Positions 34,335 through 40,980 of a DNA stretch of 64,000 bases are shown in pieces. Source of the DNA: Haloechinothrix aidingensis (GTDB lineage Bacteria > Actinomycetota > Actinomycetes > Mycobacteriales > Pseudonocardiaceae). Every line of letters begins with the position of its first letter. The first letter of the stretch is position 1. The notes below the pieces were generated by a model that was given only the letters and a program-made list of their open reading frames with translations, searched no databases and had not been told where the DNA came from. The position numbers and the translations under genes were made by a program. Location: assembly GCF_013450155.1 (NCBI RefSeq), contig NZ_JACCKD010000001.1, positions 310,001 to 374,000 of the forward strand, in the 5' to 3' direction.

Positions 34335-35297
34335 TCAACGCGGTCGGCCTTCGTCGCCCTCAGGCGGATCCAGTTGTTGATTCGTTGTTCGGCGAACTTC
34401 ATCCAAATTTCGTTCCTGAGTGACAAGGGCATCGCCATGCTCTTCGAAGAACCTCTGTTCTTTGGTCGCAGCGGCCGGACACAGCGGAGTTGCTTGCGTT
34501 TCCCAGCCGCAAGCTCCGCATATTACAAAATGCGGATAGTCCAAGCCGCTTTCTGGTCTATAGTCACTTTCGATCCTGACGCTTCCACATTTTGGACACG
34601 TGCTCCTGGTTCCTCTGTCGTGACCTATGACAATTAACGCAATAGATTGCATCGCATGGCGGACACCGTCCAATAATAGTTCAGTGGATACTTGATCGGC
34701 TGACGTATTGTGCTGCAAGGAAACAGCAAGATCCCAGGTCTTATCTGCCATGGCAGTCAAGTACGAGCGCAGCCGACCTTCTGTCAGCGAGCGACAAATG
34801 AGGCTAATCCACCCCTTAAAATCACCTGCCTTAGGGGGCGTCTCGTCTAGCATCCAAGGCTTATCAGACAAGTCTCGAACCATTGCAAGTAACGCTTCAC
34901 GACTCCGAATCGCGACGGTTTGATAGTCTTCCGGCTCAACTGCAAGACTATGCGCTTCTACTGCCTGACCAAACCGGCGCCATGCGCTGGGCAGCAAATC
35001 TTCCTCATCATCACTGTCCGCCGTTCTCCTATTGTGCTCGGATAAGCGCATCATCATGCCAATGTGAAAGGATAATGTTTCATCCATACTTGGAAATCGA
35101 TCCTGATTATACAAGTTTAATAAGTTGGTTATTGCCCACCAGCGACAATTGTCAGTACGCACATCCCAAACATCATACTGTTGTCCAAAAACTCCAACAG
35201 TATTTATCATCTCAGCACGTGTAACATTCTCTGAAGATTCCATCTCTACGTAGTTGACCACGTGTCGTTTCTTATGTTCAGGACTTTCGGGCATCAC
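34335..35297 (-). CDS. Zinc-ribbon protein of unknown function, low-GC cargo gene
   Basis: The 320-residue protein begins with a domain containing YDVWDVRTDNCRWWAITNLLNLYNQ (about 41-65) and LSFHIGMMMRL (75-85). A helical middle section leads to a C-terminal zinc ribbon (C234-x2-C237 and C260-x2-C263). No enzyme motif is recognised. Its DNA has clearly lower GC than the rest of the element and uses A/T-ending codons often, so it was acquired from another source. It is alone on the minus strand between the folded intergenic region and the right attachment site, a classic cargo position. A defence or stress function is possible but unproven. Start GTG 35297 or ATG 35294. Confidence 0.75.
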   Translation of the reverse strand: MMPESPEHKKRHVVNYVEMESSENVTRAEMINTVGVFGQQYDVWDVRTDNCRWWAITNLLNLYNQDRFPSMDETLSFHIGMMMRLSEHNRRTADSDDEEDLLPSAWRRFGQAVEAHSLAVEPEDYQTVAIRSREALLAMVRDLSDKPWMLDETPPKAGDFKGWISLICRSLTEGRLRSYLTAMADKTWDLAVSLQHNTSADQVSTELLLDGVRHAMQSIALIVIGHDRGTRSTCPKCGSVRIESDYRPESGLDYPHFVICGACGWETQATPLCPAAATKEQRFFEEHGDALVTQERNLDEVRRTTNQQLDPPEGDEGRPR

Positions 35298-35716
35298 ACA
35301 CTCACCAACTCGGCATAGCAGAACACGTTACTTCTCATGTATAGCAACTGTCGGTTCGTATGTCGCAAACGCGCGACGCAACTATGCATGCCCCTTAGTG
35401 AGCCGATGCGCCGCCTCTGCACCTACCGGCACACCCGGGTGCCTCTAGAAAGAACGATCATTCAGGTGCCCAGTCGCAGCAACATCTCTTCAAGATTCCA
35501 CGGCCAACGACGGCCAACCGCGGCACGCGTTGTGCACGCTCCGCCGCAGGTCAGCGATATTATCCAGTCTCCTCCGGCTGGTTCCCACCTGATGTGCATG
35601 CGTGCATGACATGACGACAGTCCTGACGACAACCGCGACGACAGCGAGGCACGTCCACTACACACAAAGCGCTCTGTGCCATGCAGGTCGCCGGACGATC
35701 AAGGTGTCGCCTAGTG
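35298..35716. other. Gene-free right end of the element
   Basis: About 420 bp of mixed composition hold no frame that looks coding. The last 100 bp contain the arm-like repeat at 35613-35632 and several further CGACGAC/GACGACA units. The promoter of the zinc-ribbon gene must lie at the left side of this stretch. Confidence 0.6.
35613..35632 (+). repeat. Putative integrase arm site, right end
   Basis: GACGACAGTCCTGACGACAA matches 25558-25577 at 19 of 20 positions in the same orientation. It ends 84 bp before the right attachment repeat, whereas the left copy starts 41 bp after the left one. Confidence 0.6.
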
Positions 35717-35759
35717 CTACGGATCAGAAGGTTTGGGGTTCGAATCCCTACGGGCGCGC
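35717..35759 (+). repeat. Attachment site, distal end
   Basis: This 43-bp perfect copy of the tRNA-Arg 3' part marks the far end of the element. The upstream tRNA half is absent, so no functional tRNA is made here. Confidence 0.95.
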
Positions 35760-35764
35760 AGCCG

Positions 35765-35792
35765 GAGAACCGCCTGTGGCCAGGCGGTTCTC
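35765..35792 (+). terminator. Former tRNA-Arg terminator, displaced by the element
   Basis: GAGAACCGCCTG (35765-35776) pairs with its perfect complement at 35781-35792 around a 4-nt loop and is followed by TTCTTCTC. It sits 5 bp beyond the right repeat, where the terminator of the uninterrupted tRNA-Arg gene would be. Confidence 0.75.
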
Positions 35793-35932
35793 TTCTTCTC
35801 ACGATCACGTAGCCGAGCTCAGTGTTGATCGTCATCCGCGCTCTCATCCACGACATGAACGATCGCAGCAGGATGCCTGAGCTGCGCAATGACCAGGATG
35901 CGTCCTACTGGTTCGGGCCTCGCCCAGGGATG

Positions 35933-36598
35933 TCAACGGAGCACTGCGTGTAGCACGCGCGCGTTGCCGTCGGCGTCCGGTGCGTCTCCGGTGATGCTTG
36001 GTGTGTGAATGAAAGACTCGACGATGCGAACGGTGACGTACGCGAGTTCTTCCGCGGAAAGCTCAACGGTGACCCGGCCGTGTTCGATGTCGTCGGCGAG
36101 CAGTTGGCGTATGCGTTCGAGGACGCGTCGTTGGAACTCGCTGGCATTGTGCGTAAGTAGGCGGAAGAACAGGTCGGTCTCTTCTTCCTGGAGGTACCGA
36201 ACGCCTGGGTGATCGACGACGTCGCGGGCCCACCGGCTGAGGATCTCCGCGGTCCGGCTTCCGTGGCAGCCATGTACAGCGACCTCTCGCTCGGTCCGGT
36301 CGAGGGCGCGGTCGGTTGACACCCAAAGAACCTCGGTGAGCAGCTGCTCGCGTGTGCCGACCCAGCGATGCAGGGTCACCCTACTGACCCCGAGTTCCGC
36401 AGCGATTCCGCGCATATCGAGTCGCAGTCCCTGATGGAACCGTCGCCGGGCGATTGCCAGGGCGTCGAGTGGTGTCGCGCGCGCCTGCGGGACTGCCCCG
36501 TCGAGCTGTCGCCGAAGCGGCGTCTGCGGTTCGGCGTCGGCACTGTGGATGGGTTCCATTCCACTGGTCGCTGCTGCTCGAAGGTCGTTCCGCGCCAT
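35933..36598 (-). CDS. TetR-family regulator (QsdR-like)
   Basis: ATG 36598 gives 221 residues; the frame opens six codons earlier. The N-terminal region carries a TetR-type helix-turn-helix (LDMRGIAAELGVSRVTLHRWVGTREQLLTEVLW, about 60-92). The C-terminal domain has the all-helical pattern of the QsdR group, with DLFFRLLTHNASEFQRRVLERIRQLL and LAYVTVRIVESFIHTPSI. It is divergent from the secreted lipase gene with 72 bp between the starts, so it probably represses that gene and itself in response to a hydrophobic ligand. Confidence 0.85.
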   Translation of the reverse strand: MARNDLRAAATSGMEPIHSADAEPQTPLRRQLDGAVPQARATPLDALAIARRRFHQGLRLDMRGIAAELGVSRVTLHRWVGTREQLLTEVLWVSTDRALDRTEREVAVHGCHGSRTAEILSRWARDVVDHPGVRYLQEEETDLFFRLLTHNASEFQRRVLERIRQLLADDIEHGRVTVELSAEELAYVTVRIVESFIHTPSITGDAPDADGNARVLHAVLR

Positions 36599-36670
36599 GA
36601 TTTGCATATTACACACGTTCCATTATGATCCGCTATGTAACACAACTAGGCAGGTGTAACGGAGGTTGGC

Positions 36671-37783
36671 ATGGCGTCACGAGTGTTGCGCCGCGGCGTG
36701 ACGGCCGCGGTGATCGTCAGTGCGCTGGGAGTATTGCTGGCAGGCCAGGTCCAGGCCGCGCCGTCCGCGTCACCGCCTCCGGATAACACCCCGTATCCAC
36801 CAATAGCCCCCTCTGACGAGCGCCTTCCGGAACGAACGATCCCGGACGAGCGGTTCGCCCCAGTGGACAAGCCAGGTCCCGAACTCGAAGTGCCGAAGGA
36901 CAGGCTGGAGGCCGCGCTGCAATGCACCGGCAACACCGCCGATTCGTCGAGAGGGGTGGTGTTGTTTGTGCCGGGAACCACCGTCACACCCAGGGACAAC
37001 TTCAGTTGGAACTGGTTTCCGGCGATGGACAAGCTCGGGCGCCCCTACTGCTCGGTGACTCTGCCCAACAACGCCATGAGCGATGCTCAGGTCTCGGCCG
37101 AGTACGTCGTGCACGCCATCCGCACCATTCACCGGATCAGCGGAAAGAAGGTCGATGTACTCGGGCACAGCCAAGGCGGCACCGAACCGCGCTTCGCCCT
37201 GCGATTCTGGCCCGACCTGCGGCCGATGGTGGACGACTACATCGCGTTCGGCGCCACCAACCACGGCAGCCTCGCCGTGAACGCCCTCTGCCCGCCAGTG
37301 GTCGGCTGCGCCCCAGCCCTCTGGCAGCAGACGCTCAACTCGCGGTACGTCCAGGCCATGAACTCGCGTCAGGAAACCTTCCCCGGCATTTCCTACACCA
37401 ACATCTACACCCGCACCGACGAGTTCGTGCAGCCGAACCTCGACGATTCGGGAACGTCGTCGTTGCACGGTGGCGGTGGGGACATCACCAACGTCGCACT
37501 CCAAGACATCTGCCCGGCCGACGTCGCGAACGAACACATAGCCGTTGGCACCTACGCCCCCAGTGCTTACGCGCTCGCCATGGATGCCCTCGATCACGAG
37601 GGGCCTGCCCAGCCTGGGCGAATCGACAGAACCGTCTGCGGGCAGGTATTCATGCCGGGAGTGAATCCCCTCCAGTTCGCCAGCGACTACACCGCCACAG
37701 CCAGTACCATCGCGCAGCAGCTGGCGCTGGCGCCAAGGGTCACAACCGAACCGAAGCTCAAGCCATACACCCTGGCGGACTAA
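36671..37783 (+). CDS. Secreted CalB-like lipase
   Basis: ATG 36671 follows ACGGAGG. The 370-residue product has a Sec signal peptide (MASRVLRRGV, hydrophobic core, cleavage near VQA-A about residue 29) and a Pro-rich linker. The alpha/beta-hydrolase core resembles Candida antarctica lipase B: oxyanion region LFVPGTTVTP, nucleophile GHSQGG (Ser167) and the acid loop YTRTDEFVQP, which matches the CalB YSATDEIVQP loop. A later His (NEHIAVG or SLHGGGG) completes the triad. Four further Cys residues suggest disulfides. It probably hydrolyses extracellular esters. A 40-bp palindrome follows downstream. Confidence 0.9.
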   Translation: MASRVLRRGVTAAVIVSALGVLLAGQVQAAPSASPPPDNTPYPPIAPSDERLPERTIPDERFAPVDKPGPELEVPKDRLEAALQCTGNTADSSRGVVLFVPGTTVTPRDNFSWNWFPAMDKLGRPYCSVTLPNNAMSDAQVSAEYVVHAIRTIHRISGKKVDVLGHSQGGTEPRFALRFWPDLRPMVDDYIAFGATNHGSLAVNALCPPVVGCAPALWQQTLNSRYVQAMNSRQETFPGISYTNIYTRTDEFVQPNLDDSGTSSLHGGGGDITNVALQDICPADVANEHIAVGTYAPSAYALAMDALDHEGPAQPGRIDRTVCGQVFMPGVNPLQFASDYTATASTIAQQLALAPRVTTEPKLKPYTLAD

Positions 37784-37855
37784 CGGCGCGGCGGTCGACG
37801 ACCTCAGATCGGCACCCTTGTGCCGCGCAGTCAGGCGCATGGCATCGAGCCAGGT

Positions 37856-37895
37856 GCGGCGTTGCCCCGGGGCCGCGGCCCCGGGGCAACGCCGC
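37856..37895. terminator. Perfect 40-bp GC palindrome, convergent terminator
   Basis: The sequence reads identically on both strands over 40 bp (left half GCGGCGTTGCCCCGGGGCCG). It lies between the converging lipase and symporter genes, 73 bp after the first stop and 116 bp before the second, and can form an 18-bp stem for both transcripts. The rest of the 228-bp gap holds nothing recognisable. Confidence 0.75.
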
Positions 37896-38011
37896 CAGCC
37901 ACATCGCACCCGGCATGCTCACCCCGATCGAGCACGAACACCACCCGACCATCCAGCCCGTCGCCCAGAATCCAGAAATCCAGCTACACACAATCCAGGG
38001 AACATCATTCG

Positions 38012-39517
38012 CTACTTCCCCTGATCCGACGCTGGTTGCGGCTTACCGTGCCGTACCTCGTTCCACACCGAGTGGAAACGGTCGGCTGCGGCGTCTTGGC
38101 GTGGTGTAAGGAGGCTGACGACGACGAGGCTGAGCGCGCCGAGTGTGACACCCCAGAACACGGGTTGCAGCCCACCTACCACGGGATACCATTCGAGATA
38201 CCCGCTGATCGCGATGGTTTGGCCGACGACCAGGCTGGCGATCGCCCCCCACTTGGTGGCGCGTCGCCAGAAGATTCCGGCGATCAGCAGCGGATAGAAC
38301 ACCGCGAAACCGGTGAAGGCGAACTGGGCGACATCGAAGATGCCCGGCATGTCCAGAAGTGACACGCCGTAGGTCAGCGCCAGCAGCACGAGGACGAACG
38401 CACGGGCGAATCGCACCTGCTCTGTAGGGGATGTTGTGCTCCGGTAGCGCCCGACGATGTCGCGGCTGAGCATGTTGCTGAGCGTCAGGATCTGGGCGTC
38501 CATTGACGACATAACAATCGCCAGTAGCGCCACCAGGCCGAAGGCCGCTACCCAGGTCGGGAGCAATTGGGCCGTCATCATGAAAATGATCGAGTCGGCT
38601 TCACCGCCTGCCAGTCCGGGGATAACGGCAGCTCCCCAGAGTCCGAGCAGGATCGCGGGCGCCCACGTCGCCACCAGGGCGATCGGGTAGGCGATGCCGG
38701 ATATACGTAGGTCCTTGCTGCTACGGGCAGAGATCATCCGGACCCATACGAAGGGGAAGGCGAAGATGATGAACGAGAACAGGATCAGCTGGCTTACTGT
38801 CGCGCCAAGGCTGAACGGTCCTTCCCAGCTGCGCACCAACAGTTCTGGCTGTTCGCGTTGCAGCGTGCCGATGATCCGCTCGGTGCCGCCGGCTGCGGAA
38901 GGAACAAGCAGCACGATCAGCAGAAGGAACATCATGAAGAGTGCGGTCTGGGCGGTGTTCGTCCAGGCGGTCGCCTTCATCCCACCGGCCCACGTGTAGT
39001 AGGCGACGACGAGCGTGACGGCGAGCCCACCCACCCAGTACGGGACGGTCCCGTCGGTGAAGGTTTCCAGCGCGCGCCCGCCACCGATGACACCGGTCAG
39101 GATATAGGGAACCGTCCAACCGACGAAACCGAGAAACATCAGTATGGCGAGACCGTCACTCTGGAACCGTTCGCGGTAGAACTCCACCGGAGTGATGTAG
39201 CCGTACCTGCGGGCGACCAGCCAGCACCGGTATCCGAAGTAGAATGACAGCGGCATCACGAAAAGCAGCGGCGTGGCGAGCATGAGCCAGATGCTGATAC
39301 CACCGTGGTACGCCACGCCTGGTAGGCCCAGCATCACGAAGGCGGTCATGTTGGTACCGAAGATCGCCGCGAAGAGCACGGTTCGACGCAGACCGCGATC
39401 GGCGAGAAAGTAACTCTCCGCGTCGTGTTTCGTTCTGGCGGCGGCCGCGCGCCCGAGCAGGGCCATGAGGACGATGAACGTGGCCGCGCCGAGCAGGATG
39501 AGGGCGGTTTCCGACAT
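38012..39517 (-). CDS. Sodium:solute symporter (SSS family)
   Basis: The 501-residue protein has about 13 transmembrane segments. It shows SSS features: SYFLADRGLRRTVLFAAIFGTNMTAFVMLGLPG near the N terminus, the YGYITPVEFYRERF loop (about 105-118), and the conserved ALLAIVMSSMDAQILTLSNMLSRDIVGRY block (about 323-351). The family couples Na+ to uptake of organic acids, sugars, amino acids or similar solutes. It is the second gene after a small membrane protein (42-bp gap), a pairing seen with actinobacterial SSS carriers. Proximity to the salicylate genes suggests an aromatic acid or a related product as cargo, which is inference. Confidence 0.93.
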   Translation of the reverse strand: MSETALILLGAATFIVLMALLGRAAAARTKHDAESYFLADRGLRRTVLFAAIFGTNMTAFVMLGLPGVAYHGGISIWLMLATPLLFVMPLSFYFGYRCWLVARRYGYITPVEFYRERFQSDGLAILMFLGFVGWTVPYILTGVIGGGRALETFTDGTVPYWVGGLAVTLVVAYYTWAGGMKATAWTNTAQTALFMMFLLLIVLLVPSAAGGTERIIGTLQREQPELLVRSWEGPFSLGATVSQLILFSFIIFAFPFVWVRMISARSSKDLRISGIAYPIALVATWAPAILLGLWGAAVIPGLAGGEADSIIFMMTAQLLPTWVAAFGLVALLAIVMSSMDAQILTLSNMLSRDIVGRYRSTTSPTEQVRFARAFVLVLLALTYGVSLLDMPGIFDVAQFAFTGFAVFYPLLIAGIFWRRATKWGAIASLVVGQTIAISGYLEWYPVVGGLQPVFWGVTLGALSLVVVSLLTPRQDAAADRFHSVWNEVRHGKPQPASDQGK

Positions 39518-39559
39518 AGTTGCGTCTCTTTCAGATCCGGTGCAACGCGTGCTGTGAGT

Positions 39560-39763
39560 TCACTTGTGTCGGGCGGGCCACACCAGACGGAAGATCGCCC
39601 ACACTGCGACGGCGGACAGTGCGGCGTAGGCGATGAAGTATGCGAACTGGATGGGCATACCGAGGATGACGGGCTCCGCGGTCGAGCCGATCCAGCCGAT
39701 CCATTGCAACGCCAGCATGACGATCACGATGGCCCCCGCGATGACGAGGCGTGTGCGGTTCAC
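39560..39763 (-). CDS. Small two-span membrane protein, DUF3311-like symporter partner
   Basis: GTG 39763 lies behind AGAGAGGT and gives 67 residues; the frame upstream is open to 39811. Two membrane helices (LVIAGAIVIVMLALQWIGW and FAYFIAYAALSAVAVWAIF) are separated by a loop EPVILGMP, which recalls the EP-x-LFG-x-P motif of DUF3311. Such proteins are encoded directly before SSS symporters and may be small subunits. The order here is the same. Confidence 0.75.
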   Translation of the reverse strand: MNRTRLVIAGAIVIVMLALQWIGWIGSTAEPVILGMPIQFAYFIAYAALSAVAVWAIFRLVWPARHK

Positions 39764-39823
39764 GTCCGACCTCTCTTCGGTCGCATGGGTTGAGTGACTA
39801 ATAGGAAACACTCATGCGACGTT

Positions 39824-39841
39824 CGTGTCAATATCGACACG
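39824..39841. promoter_or_regulatory. Candidate operator before the symporter operon
   Basis: CGTGTC-AATATC-GACACG is a dyad with perfect 6-bp arms, 61 bp upstream of the small membrane protein's GTG. Parts of it (GATAT and GACACGTAA) recur before the aromatic-catabolism operon at 43404-43439. It may be a binding site of the neighbouring PaaX protein. Confidence 0.4.
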
Positions 39842-39882
39842 TAAAATGGCGAGACGATCCCGCTGAGCGGGCCCGGCAGAAC

Positions 39883-40680
39883 CTACTGGTTGATGATGGT
39901 GTCGACGTAGCCCTCGGCGGGCTCCTGAAGGAGGTCGTGTGCTTCGATAAATACGTCGTGGGCGCGCCGGCCGACCCAGCGTTGCGGGAGCAACTCGAGG
40001 GGGAGGTCCGGGTCGCGGAAGGGGAACTTGCGGTAGTCGTAGATCAACTGGGTACGTTCGACCAGTGCTTCCATCGGGGTGAGTGAGCCGCGCCGGTACT
40101 GCCCGAGGCGTGGCTCGTAGGTTGTGAGGAACTCCGTGTAGTCGGCGTTCAGCGACTCGAGGTCCCAGCAGCGTGCTGCCATCTCGCGATCTGTGTCGAC
40201 TCCGCCGGATTGACAGGTCAACAGGTCCAGCCGTACCGAAGGCTCATTCGCGAAGTGTTCGGAAATCTGCCGCAGCCGGTCATGCGGGCTGATGTACGTC
40301 GAACTGGCCAGCGCTCCGAAGCCCAGCCAGGCCAGTTCCTTGCGCACCTGGTCGCGAATGCTGCGCTCGGCTTCCGGGACGGAGTAGATCACCATGTGCC
40401 ACTGCCCGTCCCACGGTTCGCGAACGGGATTGAAGATGCGGTCTCGCCCTTCATTGAGCATGCGGAGGCTGTCGCTGTTGAGAGCGTAGACAGTCTCGCG
40501 CCCGCTCTTGTGCGCGTCGAACCATCCTTCCTTGCAAAGTCGCGCCATCACGACCCGTACTGTGCTGTCGCCTACGCCGAAGCAGTCGAGCAACGCGCTG
40601 ATGGAGCGCAGGCGCGCGGCGCCGCCGCGGTAACGGATGTAGTCGCCGAACAGGTCGAACACGATCGACCGCGGCCGCAT
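39883..40680 (-). CDS. PaaX-family transcriptional regulator
   Basis: ATG 40680 follows AAGGAGGGG; the 56 codons above it run into the promoter region. The 265-residue product has an N-terminal winged helix (RSISALLDCFGVGDSTVRVVMARLCKEGWFDAHKSGRETVYAL, about 24-66). A central cas2-like domain (WHMVIYSVPEAERSIRDQVRKELAWLGFGAL) and the PaaX C-terminal region follow. PaaX repressors bind aryl-CoA thioesters such as phenylacetyl-CoA as inducers. Here an aryl-CoA intermediate, salicylyl-CoA, would be formed by the next operon, which makes this the natural regulator of the cluster. Confidence 0.88.
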   Translation of the reverse strand: MRPRSIVFDLFGDYIRYRGGAARLRSISALLDCFGVGDSTVRVVMARLCKEGWFDAHKSGRETVYALNSDSLRMLNEGRDRIFNPVREPWDGQWHMVIYSVPEAERSIRDQVRKELAWLGFGALASSTYISPHDRLRQISEHFANEPSVRLDLLTCQSGGVDTDREMAARCWDLESLNADYTEFLTTYEPRLGQYRRGSLTPMEALVERTQLIYDYRKFPFRDPDLPLELLPQRWVGRRAHDVFIEAHDLLQEPAEGYVDTIINQ

Positions 40681-40980
40681 GCGCCCCTCCTTGCTCGGTG
40701 TCACCGTGGGGTTTCCGAGTCTCGCATGTACTCCGCGGTCACGCTGTGACGGCGGTTCCGCGCCTCCGTCACTGGTTCGGGCGACCTGTGACGTATCAAA
40801 GTTTCGTTGCCGTGACGGTCGGACCATAGTTGGCACATGATACGGCACGCTCGACAGTCCCGTGTCTCCGTACCTCTCTGTCCTGGCGCGTCCGTGTTCC
40901 GGAGTGCTTGACGCGAAGTTTATGATTCGTTTCTATACCGATCGTTCTGTATGTGACACTAATATCGGAGGTTGCTGACG
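40681..40980. promoter_or_regulatory. Divergent promoter region, paaX and secreted esterase
   Basis: This 300-bp gap between two start codons has no credible gene. It becomes AT-rich towards the esterase and contains TGTGACGTATCA (40787-40798), GTTTCTATACCGATCG (40929-40944) and TGTGACACTAATATCGG (40950-40966), which share words with the palindromes before the symporter and salicylate operons. Confidence 0.4.

Larger units (their letters stand above)
25474..35759. mobile_element. AICE-type integrative element in tRNA-Arg(ACG)
   Basis: A 43-bp perfect direct repeat (25474-25516 and 35717-35759) encloses a unit of 10,243 bp. Inside are a tyrosine integrase next to the tRNA, an excisionase, a RepSA-like replication initiator and an FtsK/TraB-like translocase: the minimal set of actinomycete integrative and conjugative elements that transfer double-stranded DNA. 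No relaxase or type IV secretion genes are seen, as expected for this class. All backbone genes look intact, so the element may still be active. Accessory genes are a WhiB protein, an HTH plus PP2C pair and a low-GC zinc-ribbon protein. Confidence 0.93.

Noticed and set aside
34067-34438. Minus-strand 123-codon frame overlapping the folded intergenic region
   Set aside because: Its sequence follows the hairpins, shows no motif and overlaps the zinc-ribbon gene's 3' end; structure explains the region better than coding.
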